Positions 26,039 to 34,434 of a stretch of 64,000 nucleotides of DNA are shown here, piece by piece (within the stretch, counting starts at the first letter, position 1; each line of letters starts with the position of its first letter). The stretch is taken from NCBI GenBank assembly GCA_903840435.1, contig CAIMFV010000047.1, positions 62,001 to 126,000 of the forward strand, given 5' to 3'. A model generated the notes under the pieces. The model had not been told where the DNA came from, searched no databases, and saw only the letters and a list, made by a program, of their open reading frames with translations. The position numbers and the translations under genes are program-made. This stretch comes from an uncultured Caulobacterales bacterium. GTDB taxonomy: Bacteria; Pseudomonadota; Alphaproteobacteria; Caulobacterales; Caulobacteraceae.

Positions 26039-27250
26039 CTAGTCTGGGGACGGACCGAGCTTGGCGAAATAATCGGCAATGTCGTCTGCGAGGCGGCGGG
26101 CGAGTTCAACCTTGTCAAGCCGTGGCCAGGGCTTGGCCACCTCGCCCTTGATCAAGAGGATGGAATTTTCATCCCCGCCCATTACATCCCCGCTCACATC
26201 ATTGGCGACGATCCAGTCGCAGCCTTTGCGCTGGCGTTTGGCGCGGGCATGGGCTTCGAGCGCGTCGGTTTCTGCGGCAAATCCGATCACTAGGCGCGGG
26301 CGGCGCGGCCCAGGGGCCGACACGGTTTTCAAGATGTCCGGATTTTCGACCAGAGCGAAAGTCGGTGGAGCTGCATCGGCCGCTTTCTTCACCTTGCGTG
26401 CGGCGGGCGCGGCCAAGCGCCAGTCGGCAACCGCTGCCACCATCACCGCTGCGTCGACCGGCAAGACCTCGTCGACCGCTGCCGCCATTTCGAGGGCCGT
26501 CTCGACCCGGACAAACTGCACGCCAGACGGTGGTGGCAAGCTGGTGGGGCCAGAGACCAAATGAACCTCTGCGCCCAGAGCCGCTAAGGCCGCCGCAATG
26601 GCATAGCCCTGCTTGCCGGACGAGCGGTTGGCAATATAGCGCACCGGATCAATCGCCTCGTGGGTGGGGCCCGCGGTGACCAAAACCCTTCGTCCGGCGA
26701 GGCGCGGTTCGGCAGGGGCAAGGCGGCGAAGAATCTCCCGAACCAAGCTTTCAGGCTCCGCCATCCGCCCGGGCCCGTATTCGCCACAGGCCATCTCACC
26801 GTCCTCGGGTCCGATCATGGTGACGCCGTCGGCCAAAAGTTGCGCAACATTGCGCGCCGTCGCTGGGTGACGCCACATCCGGACATTCATGGCAGGCGCC
26901 ATCAAGACCGGTTTGTCGGAGGCGAGCAGCGCGGTGCTGGCTAAGTCGGGGGCGAGCCCGTGGGCGGCCTTGGCCATGAGGTCGGCGGTTGCTGGCGCAA
27001 CGACAATCAGGTCAGCTTGGCGGGACAGTTGGATGTGCCCCATCTCCGCCTCGTCATTCAGGTCGAAAAGATCGCGGTAAACCTTTTCGCCCGATAGGGC
27101 GGCGATGCTCAGAGGCGTGACAAACCTCGCCCCGGCTTCGGTGAGAATGACCCGTACGGCGACGCCAGCCTTGCGCAGACACCTAATCACCTCCAGTGAC
27201 TTATAGGCCGCGACCCCGCCGCCAATCACCAACAACACCCGCTTGGACAT
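26039..27250 (-). CDS. coaBC: Bifunctional phosphopantothenoylcysteine decarboxylase / phosphopantothenate-cysteine ligase
   Basis: 403 residues. The N-terminal CoaC flavoprotein domain (VLLVIGGGVAAYKSLEVIRC, APATADLMAKAAHGLAPDL, and VLMAPAMNVRMW) decarboxylates phosphopantothenoylcysteine. The C-terminal CoaB domain (VLVTAGPTHEAIDPVRYIAN, RSSGKQGYAIA, and DWIVANDVSG) joins 4'-phosphopantothenate to cysteine. Both are steps of coenzyme A synthesis. Standard fused length. First gene of a coaBC-dut-metZ-apaG run on the minus strand. Confidence 0.96.
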   Translation of the reverse strand: MSKRVLLVIGGGVAAYKSLEVIRCLRKAGVAVRVILTEAGARFVTPLSIAALSGEKVYRDLFDLNDEAEMGHIQLSRQADLIVVAPATADLMAKAAHGLAPDLASTALLASDKPVLMAPAMNVRMWRHPATARNVAQLLADGVTMIGPEDGEMACGEYGPGRMAEPESLVREILRRLAPAEPRLAGRRVLVTAGPTHEAIDPVRYIANRSSGKQGYAIAAALAALGAEVHLVSGPTSLPPPSGVQFVRVETALEMAAAVDEVLPVDAAVMVAAVADWRLAAPAARKVKKAADAAPPTFALVENPDILKTVSAPGPRRPRLVIGFAAETDALEAHARAKRQRKGCDWIVANDVSGDVMGGDENSILLIKGEVAKPWPRLDKVELARRLADDIADYFAKLGPSPD

Positions 27251-27378
27251 GCAAGCTCCCCTTGGTCAAGAGGCGCGCCCTGCGTCCCCTTGTCTCGCCC
27301 CTAGCCATAGCAAGCCGGAAGACAGGCGCGAAGAGTTTCGCTAGCTTCACGCCTATAAATTGCAATAGGGGCGATAAA

Positions 27379-27930
27379 ATGCGTGGAAAAAACGAAAATT
27401 GGGCCGTGGACCGCCCAATGCGCTTGGCCATCCTTATGACAAGCCTGGTGGCGCTCGGCCTTTCGGCCTGCGGCGAGCGCAATCGCCATGCGGAAGGGGC
27501 GCCACCTTCGACACCCGGCGCGCGGGGGAATTCCGCCAACCCAACTGCGGCTCCGGCAGAGCGATCAGGCGCAAGGGCGCCGACCCCGCGCTTTCACGGC
27601 GAGCCGCTTTGGGCGGAAAATCGGCGCGGCACTGCCGAGGAGAATGCCAAGTACCAGTTCGAACGTCGCGGCGGTGATGTCGGCGCCCACTCGCTCGATG
27701 ACTATTTGACCAAGGTGCACGCCTTTTTCGATCATCCGCCAGCAGGGGCCGAAATCGCCACGCGGGCCCGAAATGGCGACCGGCTCATCTATGACCCGAA
27801 ATCCAACCTGTTTGGCGTCCAGCGAAAGGACGGCGCGCCACGACTCTTGATGGTGGCACCCACCGGGCGCAGTTATTGGGAAGCGCAAAAGAGCGAAATT
27901 CAGTCTTCGACCCCGAGCGAAGGGCGCTAA
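27379..27930 (+). CDS. Lipoprotein with a BECR/CdiA-C-like nuclease-fold domain
   Basis: 183 residues. A hydrophobic stretch (LAILMTSLVALG) ends in the lipobox LSAC, with the acylated Cys at ~31; a low-complexity Pro/Ala/Gly linker follows. The C-terminal ~80 residues read YQFERRGGDVGAHSLDDYL, then a helix AFFDHPPAG, ARNGDRLIYDPKSNLFGV and RKDGAPRLLMVAPTG. This order (charged-x-x-Gly, Tyr helix, D/N-G, YDPxxNxFGV, dG) resembles the BECR-fold RNase toxin domains at CdiA C-termini. Whether it is catalytic is unknown. No immunity-like gene is adjacent. ATG at 27379 has GGGG upstream; the ATG at 27418 would give a shorter signal. Confidence 0.6.
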   Translation: MRGKNENWAVDRPMRLAILMTSLVALGLSACGERNRHAEGAPPSTPGARGNSANPTAAPAERSGARAPTPRFHGEPLWAENRRGTAEENAKYQFERRGGDVGAHSLDDYLTKVHAFFDHPPAGAEIATRARNGDRLIYDPKSNLFGVQRKDGAPRLLMVAPTGRSYWEAQKSEIQSSTPSEGR

Positions 27931-27960
27931 GCGGCGTATCAACTCAATCTTCATCTGTTT

Positions 27961-27982
27961 TTACGACACTTATGCGTCGTAA
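27961..27982. promoter_or_regulatory. Inverted repeat upstream of receiver gene
   Basis: TTACGAC and GTCGTAA flank eight bases, 16 bases before the receiver-protein start. It could be an operator or a leader hairpin; no T run follows. Position is the only support. Confidence 0.35.
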
Positions 27983-27998
27983 CAGGGGAAGCGTGACG

Positions 27999-28517
27999 AT
28001 GTCGTCTACGATGATGCCGAGCAAAAACCCGGCGCTCGCCAAGCTCTCTTGCGTTCTTGTGATGGACCCCAACCCGAACGGCGCACGGTTTCTGGTAGAG
28101 ATCTTCAAAGGACTTGGCGTCAGGTCGGTTATACCTCTTACGCGCACCAGTGACAGCTTGGAGCCGATCCAACGTTATAATCCCGATCTGATCGTCACCG
28201 AGATCAAGGGTGAGGATTTCGACGGTTTCGCCACTGTGCGCGCCTTGCGACGCAGCGCCTTGCCGCTTCGCGCCGTGCCGGTGGTGGTGGTGTCTGCCGA
28301 GGCGACGGTCGAAACCATTCGCGGTGCTCGCGACAGCGGCGCCCACGAGTTTTTGCGTAAACCGTTTTCTTTGCGCGATATGGAAAAGCGGCTGGAGGTC
28401 GTTTTGACCAAGCCGCGTGCCTGGGTCGCGACCTCGGTCTATACCGGGCCAGATCGGCGCCGCTTCAATAGCAAGGACTATGCGGGCCCCAAAAAGCGCC
28501 GGGTCGACGCGGCTTAG
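27999..28517 (+). CDS. Single-domain receiver protein with Glu at the phosphorylation site
   Basis: 172 residues from the ATG at 27999 with AGGGGAA upstream. A receiver fold is recognisable: VLVMDPNPNGARFL (Asp23 but Pro24 in place of the second acidic residue), PDLIVTEIKGEDFDG, VPVVVVSAEA (Ser99) and EFLRKPF (Lys121). The phosphoacceptor position in strand 3 reads Glu68 rather than Asp, so normal phosphorylation is not expected; a constitutively active-like state or a non-phospho role is possible. The basic tail (GPDRRRFNSKDYAGPKKRRV) may bind nucleic acid or a partner. Preceded by a short inverted repeat. Confidence 0.8.
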   Translation: MSSTMMPSKNPALAKLSCVLVMDPNPNGARFLVEIFKGLGVRSVIPLTRTSDSLEPIQRYNPDLIVTEIKGEDFDGFATVRALRRSALPLRAVPVVVVSAEATVETIRGARDSGAHEFLRKPFSLRDMEKRLEVVLTKPRAWVATSVYTGPDRRRFNSKDYAGPKKRRVDAA

Positions 28518-28606
28518 GCTAGGTTGGGAGCGAAACGAATACCGCCAGTTTCCGCCTAAAAGCTCCTGTTCAGCCCCTCCGTTTCTTGGAAGGAGATTAC
28601 CTAACC

Positions 28607-29086
28607 ATGGCCGACATCCAAAGTCCCAATCGCATGGGTAGCGGCGCGCGCGTGGTGAAAAATGCGGTTGGCAGTTTTTTGGCGGGGGCAGGCTGGGCGA
28701 TAGTGCTTGGCTCTTTCGTCGTGCAAGCGCACTGGGTCAGTCTGGCTCCACAAACACCTGATGTTCCCCACGGCTTCGTTTATCGCCAGAATGAGCACGG
28801 GTCATTCACCTACTTCACGGCTTACCAAAACGCCGCCCACATCTTGATGCTGTTTGGCGGCGTGGCGCTCGCAATCCTTGCCGTAAGTGCCTTGCCAAAA
28901 CGCCACATCGTGCTAACTACGACCTTCATTTCCTGGAACATGCGCTTCGAGCCCGATGATCCCGAGGGCGTGCGTTACAGGTTTATGGCCGTGGGGGTCC
29001 TTGCTGGCACCGCCGCTGCCTGTGGCATCGACCCTTCGGGATTAGAGTGGTGCTTTGAACAGTTGCGCAACCTCCTGAGGCTTTAG
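28607..29086 (+). CDS. Small membrane protein of unknown function
   Basis: 159 residues from ATG 28607, with AAGGAG 11 bases upstream. Hydrophobic helices occur at ~23-42 (GSFLAGAGWAIVLGSFVVQA), ~75-95 (HILMLFGGVALAILAVSAL) and ~120-140 (FMAVGVLAGTAAACGI), suggesting two or three transmembrane spans. A soluble loop before helix 2 is acidic and aromatic (FVYRQNEHGSFTYFTAYQ). I recognise no family. It stands 89 bases after the receiver gene in the same direction. Confidence 0.65.
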   Translation: MADIQSPNRMGSGARVVKNAVGSFLAGAGWAIVLGSFVVQAHWVSLAPQTPDVPHGFVYRQNEHGSFTYFTAYQNAAHILMLFGGVALAILAVSALPKRHIVLTTTFISWNMRFEPDDPEGVRYRFMAVGVLAGTAAACGIDPSGLEWCFEQLRNLLRL

Positions 29087-29169
29087 GACTGAAGCGTCCC
29101 GGTGGAGGATCTATCCTTGCCCGCGAGATTGAAGCGAAAGCCGATTGGCTGATTGCAGCCATAATCCGC

Positions 29170-29688
29170 CTATTTCTTCACCGTCACCGAGACCAGTTCG
29201 ATGTCGAAGACGAGGTCGGCGTTTGGCGGAATCGGGCCTGCGCCCTTTTCGCCATAGGCCAAATAGGCGGGCACATAGACCTGCCATTCGTCGCCCGGTC
29301 GCATCAATTGCACCGTCGCCACCCAGCCCGGGATCAAGCGGCTCAAGGGGAAGGTGTCGAGGCCGTTCTTGTCGGCCTTTGAGCTGTCAAACACCTTGCC
29401 ATCGAGCAACCGCCCCTCATAGCGCACGACAATATCGTCTGATCGCTTGGGGTGGATGCCCTTGTCGGAACCGCTTTTGATAATTTTGTAGCGCACCCCT
29501 TGCAGGGCCACCACGCCGGGTGCCCCTGGCGCCCAGGGGTCGACGGGTTTGGCGGGCGTCGCCGCCCGGACCTGTGGGCCGTCGAGCGGCTGGGGCGTGA
29601 TGTCGGAGCAGGCGGTTACCGCCAAGGCGCTGGTCAGCGCTAGCAGGGCCAAGCCGCAGCGACGGGCAGAGTCCAGGGAGGGCGTCAT
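29170..29688 (-). CDS. FKBP-type peptidyl-prolyl isomerase, predicted lipoprotein
   Basis: 172 residues. The FKBP core shows VVRYEGRLLDGKVFDSS, the LSRLIPGWVATVQLM segment, WQVYVPAYLAYGEKGAGPIP and ADLVFDIELVSV. A signal with lipobox AVTAC (Cys ~27) suggests export and membrane anchoring, so it probably assists folding of envelope proteins. The start is unclear among three ATGs; ATG 29688 lies ten bases from a GGAGG site, whereas 29694 is only four bases away and 29712 lies upstream of the site. A short spacer rich in Pro/Ala follows the lipobox. Confidence 0.88.
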   Translation of the reverse strand: MTPSLDSARRCGLALLALTSALAVTACSDITPQPLDGPQVRAATPAKPVDPWAPGAPGVVALQGVRYKIIKSGSDKGIHPKRSDDIVVRYEGRLLDGKVFDSSKADKNGLDTFPLSRLIPGWVATVQLMRPGDEWQVYVPAYLAYGEKGAGPIPPNADLVFDIELVSVTVKK

Positions 29689-29747
29689 CGGCATCAAGCC
29701 TCCAAAAAACACGGCGCGAACCCGACGCCGCCGCGCGGGATTTGCGT

Positions 29748-30020
29748 CTAGGCTTCCTCCGGCGTCAAGGCGCGAATCGAAAGGGCGTGAACGGGGCCGG
29801 CCAATTCTTCAGCCAAGGCGGCATTTATTCGCCTTTGACGCTCAATGCGCGACAGTCCTCTAAAGGATTGTGAAACCAAAGTGACTGTGAAATGGGTCTC
29901 GCCCCCCTCACGGGCGCCGACATGTCCCTTGTGACGGTCGGAATCATCCACCACTTCCAGGCTTTCGGGTGCGAAGGCCCGTTTGAGTTTTTCTTCGATC
30001 GTGCGACTGACAAGACCCAT
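29748..30020 (-). CDS. bolA: BolA family protein
   Basis: 90 residues, the family's normal size. BolA proteins form complexes with monothiol glutaredoxins and regulate morphology or Fe-S metabolism. The beta-alpha core has LEVVDDSDRHKGHVGAR, THFTVTLVSQSFRGLSRIER and RINAALAEELAGPVHALSI. The conserved His in the HKGH segment could take part in Fe-S ligation. Divergent from the J-domain gene, with about 87 bases between starts. Exact subgroup is not determined. Confidence 0.93.
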   Translation of the reverse strand: MGLVSRTIEEKLKRAFAPESLEVVDDSDRHKGHVGAREGGETHFTVTLVSQSFRGLSRIERQRRINAALAEELAGPVHALSIRALTPEEA

Positions 30021-30107
30021 GCTTAAGAACCGCCCACTTTACGCTCGCTCAAGCGACGGGAAGGACCCCGCCCTTGATTTTATGTCTCTGGACCCCAGTA
30101 TGCCCCG

Positions 30108-30758
30108 ATGAGCAACAGCTTTAAATACCGGCCACGCTTTGTCGACATCCGGGTGCGTCCTCCTGGCAAGGAAGAACCGGTTGAGACGACAGAGGATGTC
30201 TTGCGCCTCAAGCCCGGGGAAAAGCCGTGCGAATGGCCAGACTGTCGCGCCGCCGCGACCGCCAAGGCGCCGAAATCCCGCGACATGTTAAACGAGCACT
30301 ATATGTTCTGTCAGGCCCATGCCTCAGAATATAATCGCAATTGGAACTTCTTCGCCGGTATGAGCGAAGCGCAGATTCGGGCGGCCCATGAAGCGCGGCT
30401 GACCGGCGAGCGTCCCACCTGGCAGTTCAAGGCTTCGCGCTTTTCGCGTGAAGCGGCGAGCTTTACCGCCAAGGGCGGCGCGACCCAAGCCACAGCCGAT
30501 CCCTTTGGAATTTTTGGCGGCGATGCTGGCCGCACCGAAGCCAAACCCGCCCGCCGTCTTGGCAGCTTGGAGCGGAAAGCTCTGGCCGAACTGGACCTTG
30601 ACGAGGCCGCCGACGCCAATGCCATTCGGGTTCGCTATCTCGAACTGGTCAAACGGTGCCACCCGGATTCCAATGGCGGCGACCGCTCGACAGAGGCCAA
30701 ACTGCAAAAAGTGTTGAAGGCCTATAAGACCCTCAAAGGGTCGGGAATGGTCAGTTGA
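30108..30758 (+). CDS. DnaJ-domain (J-domain) protein
   Basis: 216 residues. A C-terminal J domain occupies about residues 155-215: ALAELDLDEAADANAIRVRY, then ELVKRCHPDSNGG with the Hsp70-activating HPD at 185-187, and KLQKVLKAYKTLKGS. The N-terminal 150 residues are not a zinc-finger type but carry conserved CEWPDC and MFCQAHASEYNRNWNFFAG segments (cysteine/histidine-containing). J-domain proteins of this layout often lie next to cobS in alphaproteobacteria. It is a co-chaperone by family; substrates unknown. Confidence 0.88.
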   Translation: MSNSFKYRPRFVDIRVRPPGKEEPVETTEDVLRLKPGEKPCEWPDCRAAATAKAPKSRDMLNEHYMFCQAHASEYNRNWNFFAGMSEAQIRAAHEARLTGERPTWQFKASRFSREAASFTAKGGATQATADPFGIFGGDAGRTEAKPARRLGSLERKALAELDLDEAADANAIRVRYLELVKRCHPDSNGGDRSTEAKLQKVLKAYKTLKGSGMVS

Positions 30759-30770
30759 CCTTAGGGACGG

Positions 30771-30830
30771 ATGATTTTCGCCGCGCCTGACCGTTTTCAA
30801 ACGCTTCATCTTGCTCTAAGCGAAAATCAT
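30771..30830. repeat. Inverted repeat overlapping the cobS start codon
   Basis: ATGATTTTCGC (30771-30781) and GCGAAAATCAT (30820-30830) are perfect 11-bp inverted copies 38 bases apart. The right arm covers the first two bases of the cobS ATG. It looks like a dispersed palindromic element or a leader hairpin that could mask the start codon. I cannot tell which from one copy. Confidence 0.55.
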
Positions 30831-31827
30831 GTCCGCATCAGAACCCCTTGATCCCTTGCTCGCGCTCGCACCCGATACCACCGTCTCGGTCCGCGAGGTT
30901 TTTGGCGTCGATAGCGATATGATGGCGCCCGCCTTTTCAACGCGCGATTCCCACGTGCCCGATATCGACCCGTCCTACCGGTTCGATCCCCAAACGACCC
31001 TCGCCATCTGTGCGGGCTTCGCCTATGACCGCCGGGTCATGGTGCAGGGCTATCACGGCACCGGAAAATCCACCCATATTGAACAGGTGGCGGCACGGCT
31101 CAATTGGCCGCTGATCCGCATCAACCTGGACAGCCATGTCAGCCGCATTGATCTCGTGGGCAAGGACGCCATCGTCTTGAAAGACGGTCGTCAGGTGACC
31201 GAATTCCGCGAAGGCATGTTGCCCTGGGCCTTGCAGCGTCCGATTGCGCTGGTTTTCGATGAATATGACGCGGGCCGCCCAGATGTGATGTTCGTCATTC
31301 AGCGCGTCCTGGAGGTGCAGGGCCGTTTGACCCTACTCGACCAAAATCGTGTCATCCGCCCAAATCCGTTTTTCCGGCTGTTCTCCACCACCAACACCAT
31401 TGGTCTCGGCGACACCACCGGGCTTTATCACGGCACGCAACAGATCAACCAAGGCCAGATGGACCGGTGGTCAATTGTCACCACGCTCAACTATTTGAGC
31501 CACGACGCCGAAGTCGAGATCGTGCTGGCGAAGGTGCCGAGCTTTGACAGTGTCGAGGGCAAGCGCACCCTGAACGCCATGGTCAGGGTCGCCGATATGA
31601 GCCGCAACGCTTTCATGAACGGTGACATCTCAACCGTTATGAGCCCGCGAACCGTGATCACCTGGGCGCAGAACAGCGAAATCTTTGCGGGCGACCTCGG
31701 CCTCGCCTTCCGGCTGACCTTCCTCAACAAGTGCGATGAGTTGGAGCGTCCGACCGTGGCGGAATTCTATCAGCGCGCTTTTGGTGAAGACCTGCCAGAG
31801 AGTGCGGCCCGGGTGAAAGTGGCTTGA
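30829..31827 (+). CDS. cobS: Cobaltochelatase subunit CobS
   Basis: 332 residues of the AAA+ MoxR-like superfamily. CobS with CobT and CobN inserts cobalt into hydrogenobyrinic acid a,c-diamide in aerobic cobalamin synthesis. Walker A is GYHGTGKST at 74-82; Walker B and neighbours are [20 protein letters not shown]; the sensor region has [20 protein letters not shown]. These strings match CobS closely. The usual partner gene cobT is not downstream; instead an amidohydrolase begins at the stop codon (TGATG). No cobalamin riboswitch was found upstream. Confidence 0.95.
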   Translation: MSASEPLDPLLALAPDTTVSVREVFGVDSDMMAPAFSTRDSHVPDIDPSYRFDPQTTLAICAGFAYDRRVMVQGYHGTGKSTHIEQVAARLNWPLIRINLDSHVSRIDLVGKDAIVLKDGRQVTEFREGMLPWALQRPIALVFDEYDAGRPDVMFVIQRVLEVQGRLTLLDQNRVIRPNPFFRLFSTTNTIGLGDTTGLYHGTQQINQGQMDRWSIVTTLNYLSHDAEVEIVLAKVPSFDSVEGKRTLNAMVRVADMSRNAFMNGDISTVMSPRTVITWAQNSEIFAGDLGLAFRLTFLNKCDELERPTVAEFYQRAFGEDLPESAARVKVA

Positions 31828-33881
31828 TGCGGGGCGCATGGCGCATGGCCGGCAAGCCCCTCAGCCTAGTCGTCTGCCTTGGGCTGATGTTGGCAGGGGC
31901 CGCCCAGGCCGCCGAGCCCGCCGACATGGTGTTACTGCACGGCAAGATCACCACGGAAGACGCAGCACATCCGCAGGCGGAAGCCCTGGCGGTCAAGGAC
32001 GGCAAGCTGGTCTATGTTGGTGACGATGCAGGCGCCAAAGCCTTTATCGGTCCAGGCGTCAAGGTGGTTGATGCAGCGGGCGGGCGGGTGCTGCCCGGAC
32101 TGGTCGACGCCCATATCCATCCGCTCGGCATAGCAGACCTGCCCGGCTGCAATCTCGATAGCCGCGCCGTCAGCCTCGACGATATGGCGCCCTTTATTCA
32201 AGAGTGCATTCACCGTTTGAATATCAAGCCGGGCCAGTGGCTGGGCGTCGAGCAATGGAATTTTACCGCGGGCAATACGCCCAGCGACCGTGCCCCCAAC
32301 CTGCGCGCCGCCTTGGACTTGGCGAGCAAGGACGTCCCTATCGCGCTCCTTGGCAATGACGGCCATCATGGGGCCTTCAATAGCGCCGCCTTGGCGCTGG
32401 CGAAAACCGCCGATGGGCGGCGGATCGGCTTTTCTCGGGCGACGCTGGGCCAGGAATTTCGCGACTTTACCAAGTTGATCGGGGTCGATGCCTCGGGCGA
32501 GCCGGATGGAACCGTCAATGAGGACGCGCGCGAGTCAATGGGCGCCCCCGACATGTTGACCGTCGGCGTGCCGGAGCTCCTCAAAGCTCCGGAAAAGGTG
32601 CCGAAGCGTTTGGCGAGCCTTGGCATTACCGCAGTGCAGGACGCTTGGGTCGTGCCAGAAATGTTGCCGCTCTACAGCCTGTTGAAGGCGCGGGGACAAC
32701 TGACCCTGCGCGTCAATCTGATGCAACTCTATAATCCTGAAGACTTTCGCAAATCCGATGGGTCGATTGACTATGCGGCGGCGGTCGCCAAGGCCGCAGC
32801 GGTGCGGGCACGCTTTGCGGGCGATGATTTGATCCGGGCTGAGGCGGTGAAAATTTTTGCCGATGGCGTGCTCGAGGGAAACCCCAATGCGGTTCCACCG
32901 ACCCTGCCCGAAAGTCCGAGCCTTAAGCCCTATTTGCAGCCGATTTTTGCCAAGGACGCAGGCGGCAAGTTGACCGTCAAGGGCTATGTCGACACGGCGT
33001 CGGCGGTCTGCGTCGCGGTCAGGGCCCACCCTGAGCGCACCTCTGACCTTGAGGCGGTTAAGGCTTTCATGGCGACGAACGGTTTTCATCCGGCCCAGTG
33101 CGCCCTGTCGTCCGGCAAGCTGCAACATGACCGGCAGGTGATTTTAGACTATGCCAAGGCGGCGCATTTGGCGGGCTTTACCCTGCACATCCACGCCATC
33201 GGCGATGCCGCGGTGCGCACAGCGGTCGATGCGATTGAGGGGGCTCGTGCGGCGGACGGGGATACCAGCCATCCCGACACCATCGCTCACCTGCAAGTGG
33301 TGTCGCCTGAGGACGTCGCCCGCATTGGCAAGGATCACCTCTTCCTTGCCTATACCTATAGCTGGGCCAATGCCGACCCTGAGTATGACATTGCCGTGGT
33401 GCCATTTTTCGAGCGGGTCAGTGGCAATGACCATGCCGCCTATCACGGCCAGCCCACCTATTATGAGCGCCAATTCTATCCGGTCCGCCAGACCAAGGCG
33501 GCGGGCGCCATCCTTGTCGCAGGCTCGGATGCACCGGTGAACACCCGCGACCCGCAACCCTTCGTCAATATGCAGTTCGCCGTCACGCGGGCCTTGCCGG
33601 GCTTGCCACCCGCCAATCCGGCTGAGCAGATCAGCCTTGATGAAGTGGTTCAGGCCTATACGCTGAACGGGGCCAAGGCCATGGGACGGGATAAGGAGTT
33701 CGGCTCGCTGAGTATCGGTAAATCTGCCGATTTCATTCTGCTCGACCGCGATATTTTCGCCCTGGCCGCTGGCGGAAGGATCGGCGAGGTGGGTGCCACA
33801 AAGGTCCTGACGACGTGGTTCAAGGGGCAAGTGGTTTACGGCGCGTCGCCATCCCAACCCGCTTCGCACACCATCCCTTGA
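31827..33881 (+). CDS. Exported amidohydrolase, YtcJ-like
   Basis: 684 residues. A signal peptide (PLSLVVCLGLMLAGAAQA) precedes the composite beta domain and the TIM-barrel. Metal ligands are visible in LPGLVDAHIHPLG, HIHAIGDAAVRTAVD and VAGSDAPVNTRDPQ; the C-terminus has GKSADFILLDRDIFAL. YtcJ-like enzymes hydrolyse amide or related bonds in varied small molecules; substrate unknown. The ATG at 31827 shares a base with the cobS stop (TGATG); ATG 31845 or TTG 31824 are alternatives. The tight link to cobS suggests co-transcription, but no functional relation is evident. Confidence 0.88.
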   Translation: MRGAWRMAGKPLSLVVCLGLMLAGAAQAAEPADMVLLHGKITTEDAAHPQAEALAVKDGKLVYVGDDAGAKAFIGPGVKVVDAAGGRVLPGLVDAHIHPLGIADLPGCNLDSRAVSLDDMAPFIQECIHRLNIKPGQWLGVEQWNFTAGNTPSDRAPNLRAALDLASKDVPIALLGNDGHHGAFNSAALALAKTADGRRIGFSRATLGQEFRDFTKLIGVDASGEPDGTVNEDARESMGAPDMLTVGVPELLKAPEKVPKRLASLGITAVQDAWVVPEMLPLYSLLKARGQLTLRVNLMQLYNPEDFRKSDGSIDYAAAVAKAAAVRARFAGDDLIRAEAVKIFADGVLEGNPNAVPPTLPESPSLKPYLQPIFAKDAGGKLTVKGYVDTASAVCVAVRAHPERTSDLEAVKAFMATNGFHPAQCALSSGKLQHDRQVILDYAKAAHLAGFTLHIHAIGDAAVRTAVDAIEGARAADGDTSHPDTIAHLQVVSPEDVARIGKDHLFLAYTYSWANADPEYDIAVVPFFERVSGNDHAAYHGQPTYYERQFYPVRQTKAAGAILVAGSDAPVNTRDPQPFVNMQFAVTRALPGLPPANPAEQISLDEVVQAYTLNGAKAMGRDKEFGSLSIGKSADFILLDRDIFALAAGGRIGEVGATKVLTTWFKGQVVYGASPSQPASHTIP

Positions 33882-34035
33882 ACTGGCTGCAACACAGAAT
33901 TGCCAGCGGCCCTCCTGCGGCCTCAATCCGCCCCCCGACGCGCAGATCAGAAATTTCTCGCTTCAAACCCGGAGCGGACCGCGCTACTTGAAACGTCGCG
34001 CAAACCCGCGCCTGCCTTTCCAGCCGTTAGAATCC

Positions 34036-34272
34036 ATGTCCGATACGCCGCCCGATCGCCTTTCCGTCAATCCCAACAGTCCCTTCTATGATCAAGCCAT
34101 CTTGGCGCGCGGTGTCGGCGTGCGCTTCAAGGGTCAGGAAAAGACCAATGTCGATGAATATTGCATTTCCGAAGGTTGGGTGAGGTTGACCGTCGGAAAG
34201 CAAATGGATCGTAAGGGTAACGCCTTGACTGTCAAATTAAACGGAGAGGTCGAGCCCTATTTTCAATCTTAG
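34036..34272 (+). CDS. DUF3297 family protein
   Basis: 78 residues from ATG 34036. The whole length matches the family pattern: PPDRLSVNPNSPFYDQAILA, then GVGVRFKGQEKTNVDEYCIS, EGWVRLTV, and DRKGNALTVKLNGEVEPYF. These small cytosolic proteins are widespread in proteobacteria and have no assigned function. Starts earlier in the frame would add an unrelated basic stretch. The ~160 bases after it are AT-rich and hold no gene; a weak GGTAT/ATACC inverted pair is present near 34288. Confidence 0.88.
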   Translation: MSDTPPDRLSVNPNSPFYDQAILARGVGVRFKGQEKTNVDEYCISEGWVRLTVGKQMDRKGNALTVKLNGEVEPYFQS

Positions 34273-34434
34273 TTCGAAATTTTCCTTCGGTATGCTTATA
34301 GTATACCATAATTAACTCAGAATATTTTGTAGTAAATCGAATTGCAACGCTGATTTTAGAGCTGACGTTTACGATGCGTCGGTTATCGCCTCGGTCGAGG
34401 GCGAAGTGCGCCCAGTTTGAACCGGGGGCTTTTC

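Noticed and set aside
30759-30828. Cobalamin riboswitch before cobS
   Set aside because: The gap is too short and lacks the B12-box; an inverted repeat fills it.
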